Source of the DNA: an uncultured Paraglaciecola sp.
Lineage (GTDB): Bacteria; Pseudomonadota; Gammaproteobacteria; Enterobacterales; Alteromonadaceae
Direction of reading: 5' to 3'
DNA length: 64,000 bases
Assembly (NCBI GenBank): GCA_947498355.1
Contig: CANMKA010000016.1
Location: forward strand, 1-64,000
Shown piece after piece: positions 45,924 to 53,576 of the stretch. The notes beneath the pieces are model-generated. The model was given only the letters and a program-made list of their open reading frames with translations. It ran no database searches and was not told where the DNA came from. Each line of letters opens with the position of its first letter. The stretch's first letter is position 1. Made by a program: the position numbers and the translations under genes.

Positions 45924-47084
45924 ATGCCCAAAAATGGACCAAAGTTAAAGGAGCAGCCGGTGCGATGTCATGATTGTGGACTGCACTTTACCCTGCCCGC
46001 ACTAGACCATAAACAGTCGGCTCATTGCCCACGATGTTCGGCTCATTTTACTGCTTATCACAACCATGCCATTCAAAACCTGTTGGCTTATGCCTGTACA
46101 GCATTCGTATTTTTTGTAATTTCTCTGACTTTTACCTTTTTGAGTTTTAGTATTAATGGCCAACAACAGTCCATTACTCTACTCGGTAGTCTGTCGGTTT
46201 TAGTTGAGAAAAATTATCTCATTTTAGCCATTTTACAGGGGATATTTATGCTAATTATTCCCCTTACAGTGGTGCTACTGGTTATCACTATGCTGCTATC
46301 TGAACATATTAAATGGCTGGTCATACCCACCCGAAAAACTATCAACTTATTGTTTAAGATTTTACCTTGGGCCATGGCCGAGGTGTTTTTGGTCGGTGTA
46401 TTGGTGAGCCTAATCAAAGTGGTTTCTATGGCTGATATAAGCTTAGGGATGTCGTTTTATGCGTATATTTTATTTGTCGTTAGCCTTGTCTGCTGCTTAG
46501 CCTACTTAGATAGACATCAGCTAGAAGTCCATTTCCAACTAGATATAAAGCCAGTTGAAGACATACCCAAGCATAAAAGCATTCAAGCCACTTGGGCCTA
46601 TTTGCTCACTGCTTGTATGCTATACGTTCCGGCAAACGTGCTGCCTATGATGCATACCCAACTACTCGGCGACACTGAACCCAGCACTATTATGGGGGGC
46701 GTTATCTTACTTTGGGGAATGGGTTCCTATCCAATCGCTATAGTTATTTTTGTGGCAAGTATTGTTATTCCCGTTGCCAAGTTAGTGATATTAGCTTGGC
46801 TAAACTACTCAGTTATGCACAATATAGACGGTCAACTTAAACGAAAAATCAAACTTTATCGCATAACAGAATTTATCGGACGCTGGTCAATGATAGATGT
46901 GTTTGTCGTTGCCGTATTGGTAAGCCTGATCCAGTCTGGTAACCTAGTCAGCATAGTGCCAGGTTACGCAGTGATTGCTTTTTGTGCAGTCGTCATTATG
47001 ACCATGATTGCGGCGCTATCATTTGATACTAAATTAATATGGAAAACCTCTAGCATGCGGCGAAATACGGTGGGTCAAGTATGA
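45924..47084 (+). CDS. pqiA: PqiA/LetA-like inner-membrane protein
   Basis: This 386-residue protein has an N-terminal zinc ribbon (CHDCGLHF and CPRCSAHF, residues ~15-40) and eight or so membrane helices in two homologous PqiA units. The second unit begins at TWAYLLTACMLYVPANVLPMM. PqiA/LetA proteins work with MCE proteins in lipid movement between the two membranes. The second zinc ribbon usual between the two halves is missing: that linker (HFQLDIKPVEDIPKHKSIQA) has no Cys. It overlaps pqiB by four bases and is divergent from modABC. Confidence 0.9.
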   Translation: MPKNGPKLKEQPVRCHDCGLHFTLPALDHKQSAHCPRCSAHFTAYHNHAIQNLLAYACTAFVFFVISLTFTFLSFSINGQQQSITLLGSLSVLVEKNYLILAILQGIFMLIIPLTVVLLVITMLLSEHIKWLVIPTRKTINLLFKILPWAMAEVFLVGVLVSLIKVVSMADISLGMSFYAYILFVVSLVCCLAYLDRHQLEVHFQLDIKPVEDIPKHKSIQATWAYLLTACMLYVPANVLPMMHTQLLGDTEPSTIMGGVILLWGMGSYPIAIVIFVASIVIPVAKLVILAWLNYSVMHNIDGQLKRKIKLYRITEFIGRWSMIDVFVVAVLVSLIQSGNLVSIVPGYAVIAFCAVVIMTMIAALSFDTKLIWKTSSMRRNTVGQV

Positions 47085-48769
47085 CCACTCCTCAAAACAC
47101 GGAATCAAATATTAGCCATTCTCCAGACACCCAACAAGCGGTTATCAAGCCAGTTAAAGGAGTGTCTAAAGTATGGTTATTACCCATTTTGGCGCTGCTG
47201 GTTGGCGGCTGGATGGTGTATAAACAATGGCAGGACCAAGGGCCATTAATCGAGATTCAATTCACCAATGTTGAAGGCGTCGAAGCCGGTAAAACCAAAA
47301 TTAAAACCCGTGATCTTGAAATAGGCATAGTCAAAAAGGTGGAGCTTAGCGATGACTTAAGCAGTGTTATTGTCACCGCTAGACTCAACAGTGACACCCA
47401 GCAACTTCTGCACAAAGACAACCAATTTTGGATTGTGTCACCCCGGGTATCTCTTAATGGTATATCTGGTCTTAGCACCCTACTCTCTGGGCCTTTCATT
47501 AATATGGAGTTAGGCAGTGCAAAAAAGCAAGCAAACAAATTTGTAGCCCTCGACTCTCCGCCCACAACTAAAGCTGGTACTCCCGGCTTAAAACTGGTTT
47601 TGCGCAGTAAAAGTCAATTCTCTTATGCGAAAGGCGACTCAGTGATATACAAGGGCATTAAAGTTGGCGAGTTTGAAGACATCAGTTTTAACTTCGACGA
47701 GCGAGAAATTTTATACGACACCTTTATCCAAGCCCCTTATCACGAGTTAATCACTAACAATACCAAGTTCTGGGATATCAGTGGGGTCAGCATTGAACTA
47801 AACTCTGAGGGCATAGACTTTACCAGTGGGAGCCTAGAAAGCATGTTAACTAACGGCGTAACCTTTGGCATTCCCGACGACTTACCCAGAGGTACACCCG
47901 TCCAAGAAAATAGTCAATTTACTATTCACACTACCTACGAGGAGGCGACCGAAGGACGATACGCCCAAAGCGCTGAGTATGTGATCTTTGTTCAAGAAAC
48001 CGTGCGAGGGTTAAAAGTGGGTGCTCCCGTTGAATACCGAGGTTTAGTAATAGGTAATGTACTATCAATCAACACTGTCGAAACCAATCAAATAGGCTTG
48101 CTTGCGGCTGGTTACGACATCCCGGTGTTAATCGGCATACAACCTGGCAGAGTTCAACAACCCGATACCCCTGCTGGCGTCGACTTTGTGCGCAAACAAA
48201 TTGATATCTGGATCAAGCAAGGTTTGCGCGCCCGATTAGAAAGCGGAAATCTCATCACAGGCTCATTATTTGTTGATTTACAGCACTACCCTGATGCGGC
48301 TGAGATACCCGCCTCTCATCAGGTAGCTTATCCCGTTATCCCCACAATCAGCGGCGAGTTTTCACAAATCACTGCAAAAATCAGTACGATTTTAGACAAC
48401 ATTAATCGCGTCGATTTACAGGCTTTATCCAATAATACCAACCAAGTACTGATTCAAATTGCCAGTATGGTGGGCGACTTGAGAGCGACCAACACCAACC
48501 TCGAACAGGTTTTAGCCTCGGTCAACCAAAACGAGCTGAGCAGTAAACTTGCCAACACCTTGGATAGTATCTCGGCCCTAACGCAAGCGTATTCAGGTGA
48601 CTCACAAACCCACAACGAGTTACAAAACACCTTAGTAATACTTCAACAAACCATGAAGTCTCTGCAACCTATATTGCAACAGGTTAACAGTAAGCCAAAT
48701 AGCTTAATCTTTTCTGAGCAACAACCCGCAAAATACGTCCCTAAGGCAGCGTCAAGCAATGATAAATAA
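47081..48769 (+). CDS. pqiB: PqiB-like MCE-domain protein
   Basis: This 562-residue protein has a single N-terminal membrane anchor (VWLLPILALLVGGWMVYKQW, about 28-47). Three MCE domains follow: IQFTNVEGVEAGKTKIKTRDLEIG, given here as VEGVEAGKTKIKTRD, then FSYAKGDSVIYKGIKVGEFE and VRGLKVGAPVEYRGLVIGNV. A long C-terminal helical segment (about 435-540) forms the needle or tunnel of PqiB-type proteins. It spans the periplasm to carry lipids. It overlaps both neighbours, showing a tight operon. Confidence 0.93.
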   Translation: MTTPQNTESNISHSPDTQQAVIKPVKGVSKVWLLPILALLVGGWMVYKQWQDQGPLIEIQFTNVEGVEAGKTKIKTRDLEIGIVKKVELSDDLSSVIVTARLNSDTQQLLHKDNQFWIVSPRVSLNGISGLSTLLSGPFINMELGSAKKQANKFVALDSPPTTKAGTPGLKLVLRSKSQFSYAKGDSVIYKGIKVGEFEDISFNFDEREILYDTFIQAPYHELITNNTKFWDISGVSIELNSEGIDFTSGSLESMLTNGVTFGIPDDLPRGTPVQENSQFTIHTTYEEATEGRYAQSAEYVIFVQETVRGLKVGAPVEYRGLVIGNVLSINTVETNQIGLLAAGYDIPVLIGIQPGRVQQPDTPAGVDFVRKQIDIWIKQGLRARLESGNLITGSLFVDLQHYPDAAEIPASHQVAYPVIPTISGEFSQITAKISTILDNINRVDLQALSNNTNQVLIQIASMVGDLRATNTNLEQVLASVNQNELSSKLANTLDSISALTQAYSGDSQTHNELQNTLVILQQTMKSLQPILQQVNSKPNSLIFSEQQPAKYVPKAASSNDK

Positions 48770-49331
48770 CCTCAGCATAAAAACCCTTCTGACGAGCCTA
48801 ATCGTAAGCTCGCTACTCGGTTGCACTAGCCCGCAAATTCAACTTAATTACTACAGTTTGCATATGCCCGCGTCGCAACTACACACACACCAAAGCAGCA
48901 CAATAACAGTGGGCGACGTATTGGTGTCAGAATACCTACAACAACCTAGCTTAGTGATGAAAATAGACAGCCACCAATTGTATTACTCGCCCCAAGACTT
49001 ATGGGCTGAATCGTTGAACACAGCGTACAAAAAAACCTTACAACAAGCGTTAAACCAACATGTCTCAAATCAACAAACACAGCAAGACCAACCAGCATCC
49101 AAGGTACATGTGGCATTAGAGCATTTTTATATTTCAGACCAATCTACGGTTGTAGCGTCAGGCCTGTTTTGGTTTTCTACTATCTCTGGAAGCGACAATC
49201 CAACCCAATACCCATTTCATATTCAACAAGCCCTAAGCGCAGACGGTTATCACCATGGGGTCACCCAATTAGTAGCAACAGTAGAGCGCCTAGCCGAGCA
49301 AATTGTAGAAGCCAATAAATCTGTAAACTAA
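48759..49331 (+). CDS. pqiC: PqiC-like (YmbA) outer-membrane lipoprotein
   Basis: This 190-residue lipoprotein (lipobox SLLGC, Cys22) has the ABC-type transport auxiliary fold: NYYSLHMP, ITVGDVLVSEYLQQPSLVMK, YYSPQDLWAESL and VHVALEHFYIS. PqiC forms a ring at the outer membrane that docks PqiB. Its start overlaps the end of pqiB by 11 bases. Confidence 0.9.
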   Translation: MINNLSIKTLLTSLIVSSLLGCTSPQIQLNYYSLHMPASQLHTHQSSTITVGDVLVSEYLQQPSLVMKIDSHQLYYSPQDLWAESLNTAYKKTLQQALNQHVSNQQTQQDQPASKVHVALEHFYISDQSTVVASGLFWFSTISGSDNPTQYPFHIQQALSADGYHHGVTQLVATVERLAEQIVEANKSVN

Positions 49332-49458
49332 TAACTTAATAAACTTAAAGGCAAGAAAGCAGCTCAAACTTAAGCCGATGACATTGTTAGCGGTATTACC
49401 AAACATGCTCGCGGTTGATTTGAATATCATCATCGTCAATGTATGGTTTCATTATCGG
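49332..49458. other. Junction between pqiC and the type VI island
   Basis: There is no terminator and no clear gene here. A 31-codon plus-strand frame from 49378 runs into the effector fossil and ends at its second codon, which looks like chance or debris. This is where housekeeping sequence gives way to the type VI cargo island. Confidence 0.35.
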
Positions 49459-49559
49459 CTTCTGTCCTGATTGGCATATTCTTTATTTTTGCGGGTCTTC
49501 CAGACTAGAAACCCTTTTTGGAAAGCAAGATTGACATCACTAAGTAGCCGTAAATCCTT
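49459..49559 (-). pseudogene. 101-bp fossil of the VasX-like effector N-terminal coding region
   Basis: These 101 bases match 59778-59878 inside the intact effector gene, in the same orientation, with two differences that I can see (49465 and the AAGTA/AAATA position near 49543). The fragment corresponds to effector residues about 112-146 (LRLFSDVNLAFQKG, then FLVWKTRKNKEYANQGR). It has no start and no continuing frame. It lies 19 bases past the stop of the immunity-like gene at 49579. It is a relic of a second effector copy. Confidence 0.85.
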
Positions 49560-49578
49560 GTCCATTTAGATTGGGTGT

Positions 49579-50469
49579 TCACCAAAATTCTTTATCTAAA
49601 TAACATCCGTTTTTCTTGTCATAAAATGGGGCTTGCTCGTAAAGCTCTGGGGTTAAAGATTGCTTTTTTTCCTCTATGGTTGATTCGCGATCATCCATTA
49701 GTTCTTGCCAATTTTGATAAAACGCTTTGGGAATGGGTCGTGACTTGTCCATATAGTGATTCACTTCTGTCCATAAAACCTGAGCCATTTGTGGGGTGCG
49801 CGGCAGAAAATTGACCGTATAAAGTCGTTGCCACCACATCCTTTTAGGGAACTTTTTAGGAGCTAAAAATGCAACGCGGTGCCTCACCCCTTTACCTGAA
49901 GAGACTTTGCTGGTGTACAACTCAACATCATCAATAGATACCGAAAAGTGTTGATCGCCATTACCAATGGGAAAAATCACCAAGCCAGTTTTGCGCTCAA
50001 AACGAATGAATTCGAAAATACTGCAGGTATATTTGAGTCTGACTAAATACGCCAACCATAAACCAGTAAACAAACTTAGTCCCCCACCCCCATATAAGGC
50101 GTAAACATCTGGGTTTTCAAAGTGGGAAAACATTACACCTATACTCGCGACAAATATAATGGCTAAAGGCACTGACCAAGATGTTTTCCCTATATAGCTC
50201 ATGTTCATTGCGCCCATCGATAGATAGTTTGGATTGGCGTACAACTGACCGTTATTCTGCTCGTAAGTCAGCTCAGCTAATGGCTCGACCTTCCGCATCC
50301 CTTTACCAATACGGAAGCTTCTCACCTTGCTGTTTGTGTCGTCCAAAATTGTATTGTCGATTATAGGTTTAACTGAATCTTTACCTTCACCGAAGAAATT
50401 AAAAAGCCAATACATACCACCAATCAATGACAGAATCATAATCATGGCGCCAAAATTTTCTTCACCCAT
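49579..50469 (-). CDS. Divergent DUF6708-like membrane protein, probable immunity protein of the orphan effector tail
   Basis: This 296-residue protein has an N-terminal membrane helix (IMILSLIGGMYWLFNFF) and two central helices (WSVPLAIIFVASIGVMF and GGLSLFTGLWLAYLV). The soluble half resembles the array proteins to its right: RKTGLVIFPIGN aligns with RKTGNVYFPAFAS, DDVELYTS with EQVDMYRG, and VNHYMDKSRPIPKAF with LTEFMDKNKPIPYGL. Overall identity is low. ATG 50469 follows AGGAG. It lies 14 bases after the orphan effector tail at 50484, as an immunity gene would follow its toxin. Function is inferred from position and family resemblance. Confidence 0.7.
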   Translation of the reverse strand: MGEENFGAMIMILSLIGGMYWLFNFFGEGKDSVKPIIDNTILDDTNSKVRSFRIGKGMRKVEPLAELTYEQNNGQLYANPNYLSMGAMNMSYIGKTSWSVPLAIIFVASIGVMFSHFENPDVYALYGGGGLSLFTGLWLAYLVRLKYTCSIFEFIRFERKTGLVIFPIGNGDQHFSVSIDDVELYTSKVSSGKGVRHRVAFLAPKKFPKRMWWQRLYTVNFLPRTPQMAQVLWTEVNHYMDKSRPIPKAFYQNWQELMDDRESTIEEKKQSLTPELYEQAPFYDKKNGCYLDKEFW

Positions 50470-50483
50470 ACTAACCGCTCCTT

Positions 50484-50879
50484 TTAATATGCTGTTTTTT
50501 CATGTTTGTGCATTGCTCCAGCTAACCAACTCGCCATTCCTTTCCCAAAATCATGAATATGCAAGCTAATTGTATCTTGGGCCCATACATTGAGGTCTTG
50601 CAGCTCACCCTCTTCATCCCTGTCACCTATTGGCAAACGTAGTTCTTGGTTAGACGTTGGCGTAATAGTTGCTCCCTTGCCTTTAGGGTAGCTACGGTAA
50701 CGCATCCTAACCTCAATTGTCTCACACTTAAATTTATCAAAATAAGGATAAAGAGCAGCCTCTTGAAAAGATAATTGAAACCCAGTATTACCTTGATTAA
50801 GCACAATATTCACGCCATCCCAAAATACATCTTGTGGACTCTTAACCGACCCTTCTTTCGCACTGGCGTTTAACAGATG
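50484..50879 (-). pseudogene. Orphan C-terminal tail of a VasX-like effector
   Basis: The frame is open from 50879, just after a stop at 50880-50882, and has no ATG; the only candidate start is an internal GTG at 50813. The protein aligns with the last ~105 residues of the intact effector: FWDGVNIV with FWDNVSIT, RMRYRSYPKGKG with RMRVKSYPKGRG, and ELRLPIGDRDEEGELQD with EFRLPVSERDEEGILED. Homology reaches upstream of the GTG, which shows that it is a displaced 3' end and not a free-standing gene. It could be brought back into use by recombination into the full-length gene. Confidence 0.8.
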
Positions 50880-51122
50880 TCATTGTCTGTACATAAATTG
50901 AGACTAAAAGACCTGTCTTGGTTAAACGAAACCACTATGCATTTTAACTTGGAATACAACGGTTAAAATTCTCAATTATTAATGGCTTTTCTTCTTTCGA
51001 AAATATCATCCAAAAACGAAGTAGCACTAGGGGTGATGGCTAACAACCCTATTTCAAGGTGCGTCAGACCGATAGATATTGCTACCAAGGTGTCTATTCA
51101 GACCTCAACTAAGACTCGTTGC
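50880..51122. other. Non-coding stretch between orphan tail and small unknown gene
   Basis: The 243 bases contain no frame I would call and no clear similarity to the intact effector. They are probably recombination debris. Confidence 0.35.
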
Positions 51123-51512
51123 CTACCACACCTCTAGGCGATTAACCTGCTTGTCTTCAGGGTCGAGATAAACTTTCATCACCTCTGGGAAGGGACCCGT
51201 CTCAAGGACATTTTTATCGATAGTAAAGTAGTGTTCAATACTGAGGTTTAACATTTTATCCACGTCCTGGACACTATCTTTTAACCCCAAATGGTCGCCC
51301 AATTTTCGCCGATTGTCCCAGCATATACCCGTGATTTTGACTCGAGGAAACACGCCCATCTGGCACTGTCCCTTGGCTAAATGCCTGCTACGTTGTTCGG
51401 GCGGCGCTATATTTTTTCTAAAATAAGGGTTGGCTTTACCTTTGTAAGCTGTATCTGCATAAGGCGTAACTGTTGGCTTGTCTGTATTTTCTGTATTTCC
51501 ATTAATCGTCAT
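51123..51512 (-). CDS. Small soluble protein of unknown function in the immunity/orphan region
   Basis: I do not recognise this 129-residue protein. It has no signal peptide or membrane helix, is mixed-charge, and contains PYFRKNIAPPEQRSRHL, VKITGICWDNRRKLGDHLG and a C-terminal strand pair ending NRLEVW. A good AAGGA site precedes ATG 51512. Its start overlaps the end of a truncated frame (stop at 51502-51504), as if it were once the second gene of a toxin/immunity pair. A single-domain immunity protein or a detached effector piece are both possible. Confidence 0.55.
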   Translation of the reverse strand: MTINGNTENTDKPTVTPYADTAYKGKANPYFRKNIAPPEQRSRHLAKGQCQMGVFPRVKITGICWDNRRKLGDHLGLKDSVQDVDKMLNLSIEHYFTIDKNVLETGPFPEVMKVYLDPEDKQVNRLEVW

Positions 51513-51613
51513 AGTCTATTTCCTTAATCAGCCATGCATTATCGGGACTTTCGCCTTGTTCCCGTTTCTCGCGCTCTTCTATATCGACATAAGGCAAGGT
51601 AGTGCGTGTATCT
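51502..51613 (-). pseudogene. 3' fragment of an unknown gene fused to the truncated immunity copy
   Basis: In the frame one base off the truncated immunity copy, the sequence encodes LDTRTTLPYVDIEEREK, then REQGESPDNAWLIKEIDYDD and a stop at 51502-51504. The charged, natural-looking C-terminus and its overlap with the start of the next gene suggest the real end of a lost gene. The upstream part has been replaced by the immunity repeat at about 51613. Confidence 0.6.
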
Positions 51614-51751
51614 AGTGCTTAATGAACGGTCATGAGAACCAATAATATCCTCGTAATCTATTTCGACTTTACGAAAGTATTTGCCTAAGGCCTTTGCTGT
51701 AGGCTTTTTAGGAGGTCTAAGGTCTTGGGTAACATGTTCGGTGTTAATCAT
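51539..51751 (-). pseudogene. Truncated sixth copy (F) of the immunity gene
   Basis: The first 46 residues (MINTEHVTQDLRPPKKPTAK to DRSLST) match the array copies. Near 51613 the match stops and the frame continues as unrelated residues to 51539. It has the same TAATG start coupling as intact copies. The membrane helices and the whole soluble half are missing, so it cannot work as the others do. Its start resembles copies A and C (SLST rather than TLSI). Confidence 0.88.
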
Positions 51752-52665
51752 TAAAACAGCAGAAGGTTTAGGTCGTAGGCACGTTCGATGTTTTTCTTCA
51801 GTAATTCAGGATCATCACTAAAGGGCGCTATTACGTGTTGAATTTCATCAAATGGGTACTCAACCGTTTCTTCATAGTTAGTATGATAAACATATTGATA
51901 GTTGTTTTTTATTTCAGGGTCGAGTGGATATGCATTCCTAACATCAGTACCGGGCCAAATCGACGCAACATCTCTGTCGATACGAAACTGGACAGATTGA
52001 AGTAACCCATAAGGGATAGGTTTATTTTTATCCATAAATTCAGTCAGTAAGGTCCAAAATTTACATGCTTGGTCATAATTGTCAGCACATAAAACCGCAT
52101 ACTGGGAATCACGTTTGGCAGATGCATGGTAGATTTTAGGCACTAGGGTATTAACCGCCATCCCGGAGCCTCGGCTATAACCGATCGAACCTCGATACAT
52201 ATCCACTTGTTCAAAGGGAATGACCAACTCTGGATGGCTGGCAAACGCAGGAAAATACACATTACCGGTTTTACGATCACAGACCACCGCAAGGGCTTGC
52301 TTTTTCTTCGATTTTTTAAACTGTACCGCCGAATATATCAGTAATAAAAGCTGTGTGCCCCACGTGTAAGGCTGGGTTAAATAAGGCCCCAACTCGCCAA
52401 ATTTAATCAATGCCGCCAGCTGCATAAAAACAACTATGCCAAAAAATGTCATACCCATTGCCCCGTTAGCCCAGTGATCTGAGTCCTTTAATGAACCGGT
52501 CATCATTAGCGAAGCATACCGTCCATCAATACTTAACGTTCTATCGTGAAAGCCAATAATATCCCCGTAATCTATTTCGACTTTACGAAAGTATTTGCCT
52601 AAGGCCTTTGCTGTAGGCTTTTTAGGAGGTCTAAGGTCTTGGGTAACGTGTTCGGTGTTAATCAT
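51751..52665 (-). CDS. DUF6708-like membrane protein, tandem immunity copy E
   Basis: This 304-residue protein has two membrane helices (about 66-88 and 97-115), then a cytoplasmic or periplasmic soluble domain with DRKTGNVYFPAFASHPELVIPF, read here as GNVYFPAFASHPELVIPF. It carries the TLSIDGRYASLMMTG type of pre-helix segment, the EQVDMYRGSIG middle and the RIDRDVASIWPG variant. It is almost the same protein as copy D outside the first membrane helix. Start and stop overlap neighbours as TAATG, so all copies are translated in a chain. It is the last intact copy before the truncated one. Confidence 0.85.
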   Translation of the reverse strand: MINTEHVTQDLRPPKKPTAKALGKYFRKVEIDYGDIIGFHDRTLSIDGRYASLMMTGSLKDSDHWANGAMGMTFFGIVVFMQLAALIKFGELGPYLTQPYTWGTQLLLLIYSAVQFKKSKKKQALAVVCDRKTGNVYFPAFASHPELVIPFEQVDMYRGSIGYSRGSGMAVNTLVPKIYHASAKRDSQYAVLCADNYDQACKFWTLLTEFMDKNKPIPYGLLQSVQFRIDRDVASIWPGTDVRNAYPLDPEIKNNYQYVYHTNYEETVEYPFDEIQHVIAPFSDDPELLKKNIERAYDLNLLLF

Positions 52666-53576
52666 TAAAACAGCAGAAGGTTTAGGTCGTAGGCACGCTC
52701 GATGTTTTTCTTCAGTAATTCAGGATCATCACTAAAGGGCGCTATTACGTGTTGAATTTCATCAAATGGGTACTCAACCGTTTCTTCATAGTTAGTATGA
52801 TAAACATATTGATAGTTGTTTTTAATTTCAGGGTCGAGTGGATATGCATTCCTAACATCAGTACCGGGCCAAATCGACGCAACATCTCTGTCGATACGAA
52901 ACTGGACAGATTGAAGTAACCCATAAGGGATAGGTTTATTTTTATCCATAAATTCAGTCAGTAAGGTCCAAAATTTACATGCTTGATCATAATTATCAGC
53001 ACACAAAACCGCATACTGAGAGTCACGCTTGGCAGATGCATGGTAGATTTTAGGCACTAGGGTATTAACCGCCATCCCGGAGCCTCGGCTATAACCAATC
53101 GAACCTCGATACATATCCACTTGTTCAAAGGGAATAACCAACTCTGGATGGCTGGCAAACGCAGGAAAATACACATTACCGGTTTTACGATCACAGACCA
53201 CCGCAAGGGCTTGCTTTTTCTTCGATTTTTTAAACTGTACCGCCGAATATATCAGTAATAAAAGCTGGATAAAATATTCAATTGGGCTATCAAACATTTG
53301 CCATATACCGTGAGATAGACCAGAAATAATTTGTCCAATGACAATAAAAACAAAAAATGTCATACCCATTGCCCCGTTAGCCCAGTGATCTGAGTCTCTT
53401 AATGAACCGGTCATCATTAGCGAAGCATACCGTCCATCAATACTTAACGTTCTATCGTGAAAACCCATAATATCGTCGTAATCTATTTCGACTTTACGAA
53501 AGTATTTGCCTAAGGCCTTTGCTGTAGGCTTTTTAGGGGATCTAAGGTCTTGGGTAACGTGTTCGGTGTTAATCAT
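52665..53576 (-). CDS. DUF6708-like membrane protein, tandem immunity copy D (variant membrane segment)
   Basis: This 303-residue copy differs from all others in the membrane region. Where the others read GIVVFMQLAALIKFGELGPYL, given here as VVFMQLAALIKFGELG, it has VFIVIGQIISGLSHG followed by IWQMFDSPIEYFIQ. The parts before and after are nearly identical to copy E. One codon fewer makes the unit 911 rather than 914 bases. A swapped block in an otherwise identical gene points to gene conversion from an unseen relative, or to selection for a new toxin partner. Confidence 0.85.
   Translation of the reverse strand: MINTEHVTQDLRSPKKPTAKALGKYFRKVEIDYDDIMGFHDRTLSIDGRYASLMMTGSLRDSDHWANGAMGMTFFVFIVIGQIISGLSHGIWQMFDSPIEYFIQLLLLIYSAVQFKKSKKKQALAVVCDRKTGNVYFPAFASHPELVIPFEQVDMYRGSIGYSRGSGMAVNTLVPKIYHASAKRDSQYAVLCADNYDQACKFWTLLTEFMDKNKPIPYGLLQSVQFRIDRDVASIWPGTDVRNAYPLDPEIKNNYQYVYHTNYEETVEYPFDEIQHVIAPFSDDPELLKKNIERAYDLNLLLF

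Noticed and set aside
49378..49470. Small plus-strand frame of about 30 codons before the effector fossil
   Set aside because: No ribosome site, no recognisable family, and it ends inside the fossil; probably chance.
50484..50813. 109-residue independent gene starting at GTG 50813
   Set aside because: Homology to the effector tail continues upstream of the GTG to about 50825, so this is a displaced 3' fragment.
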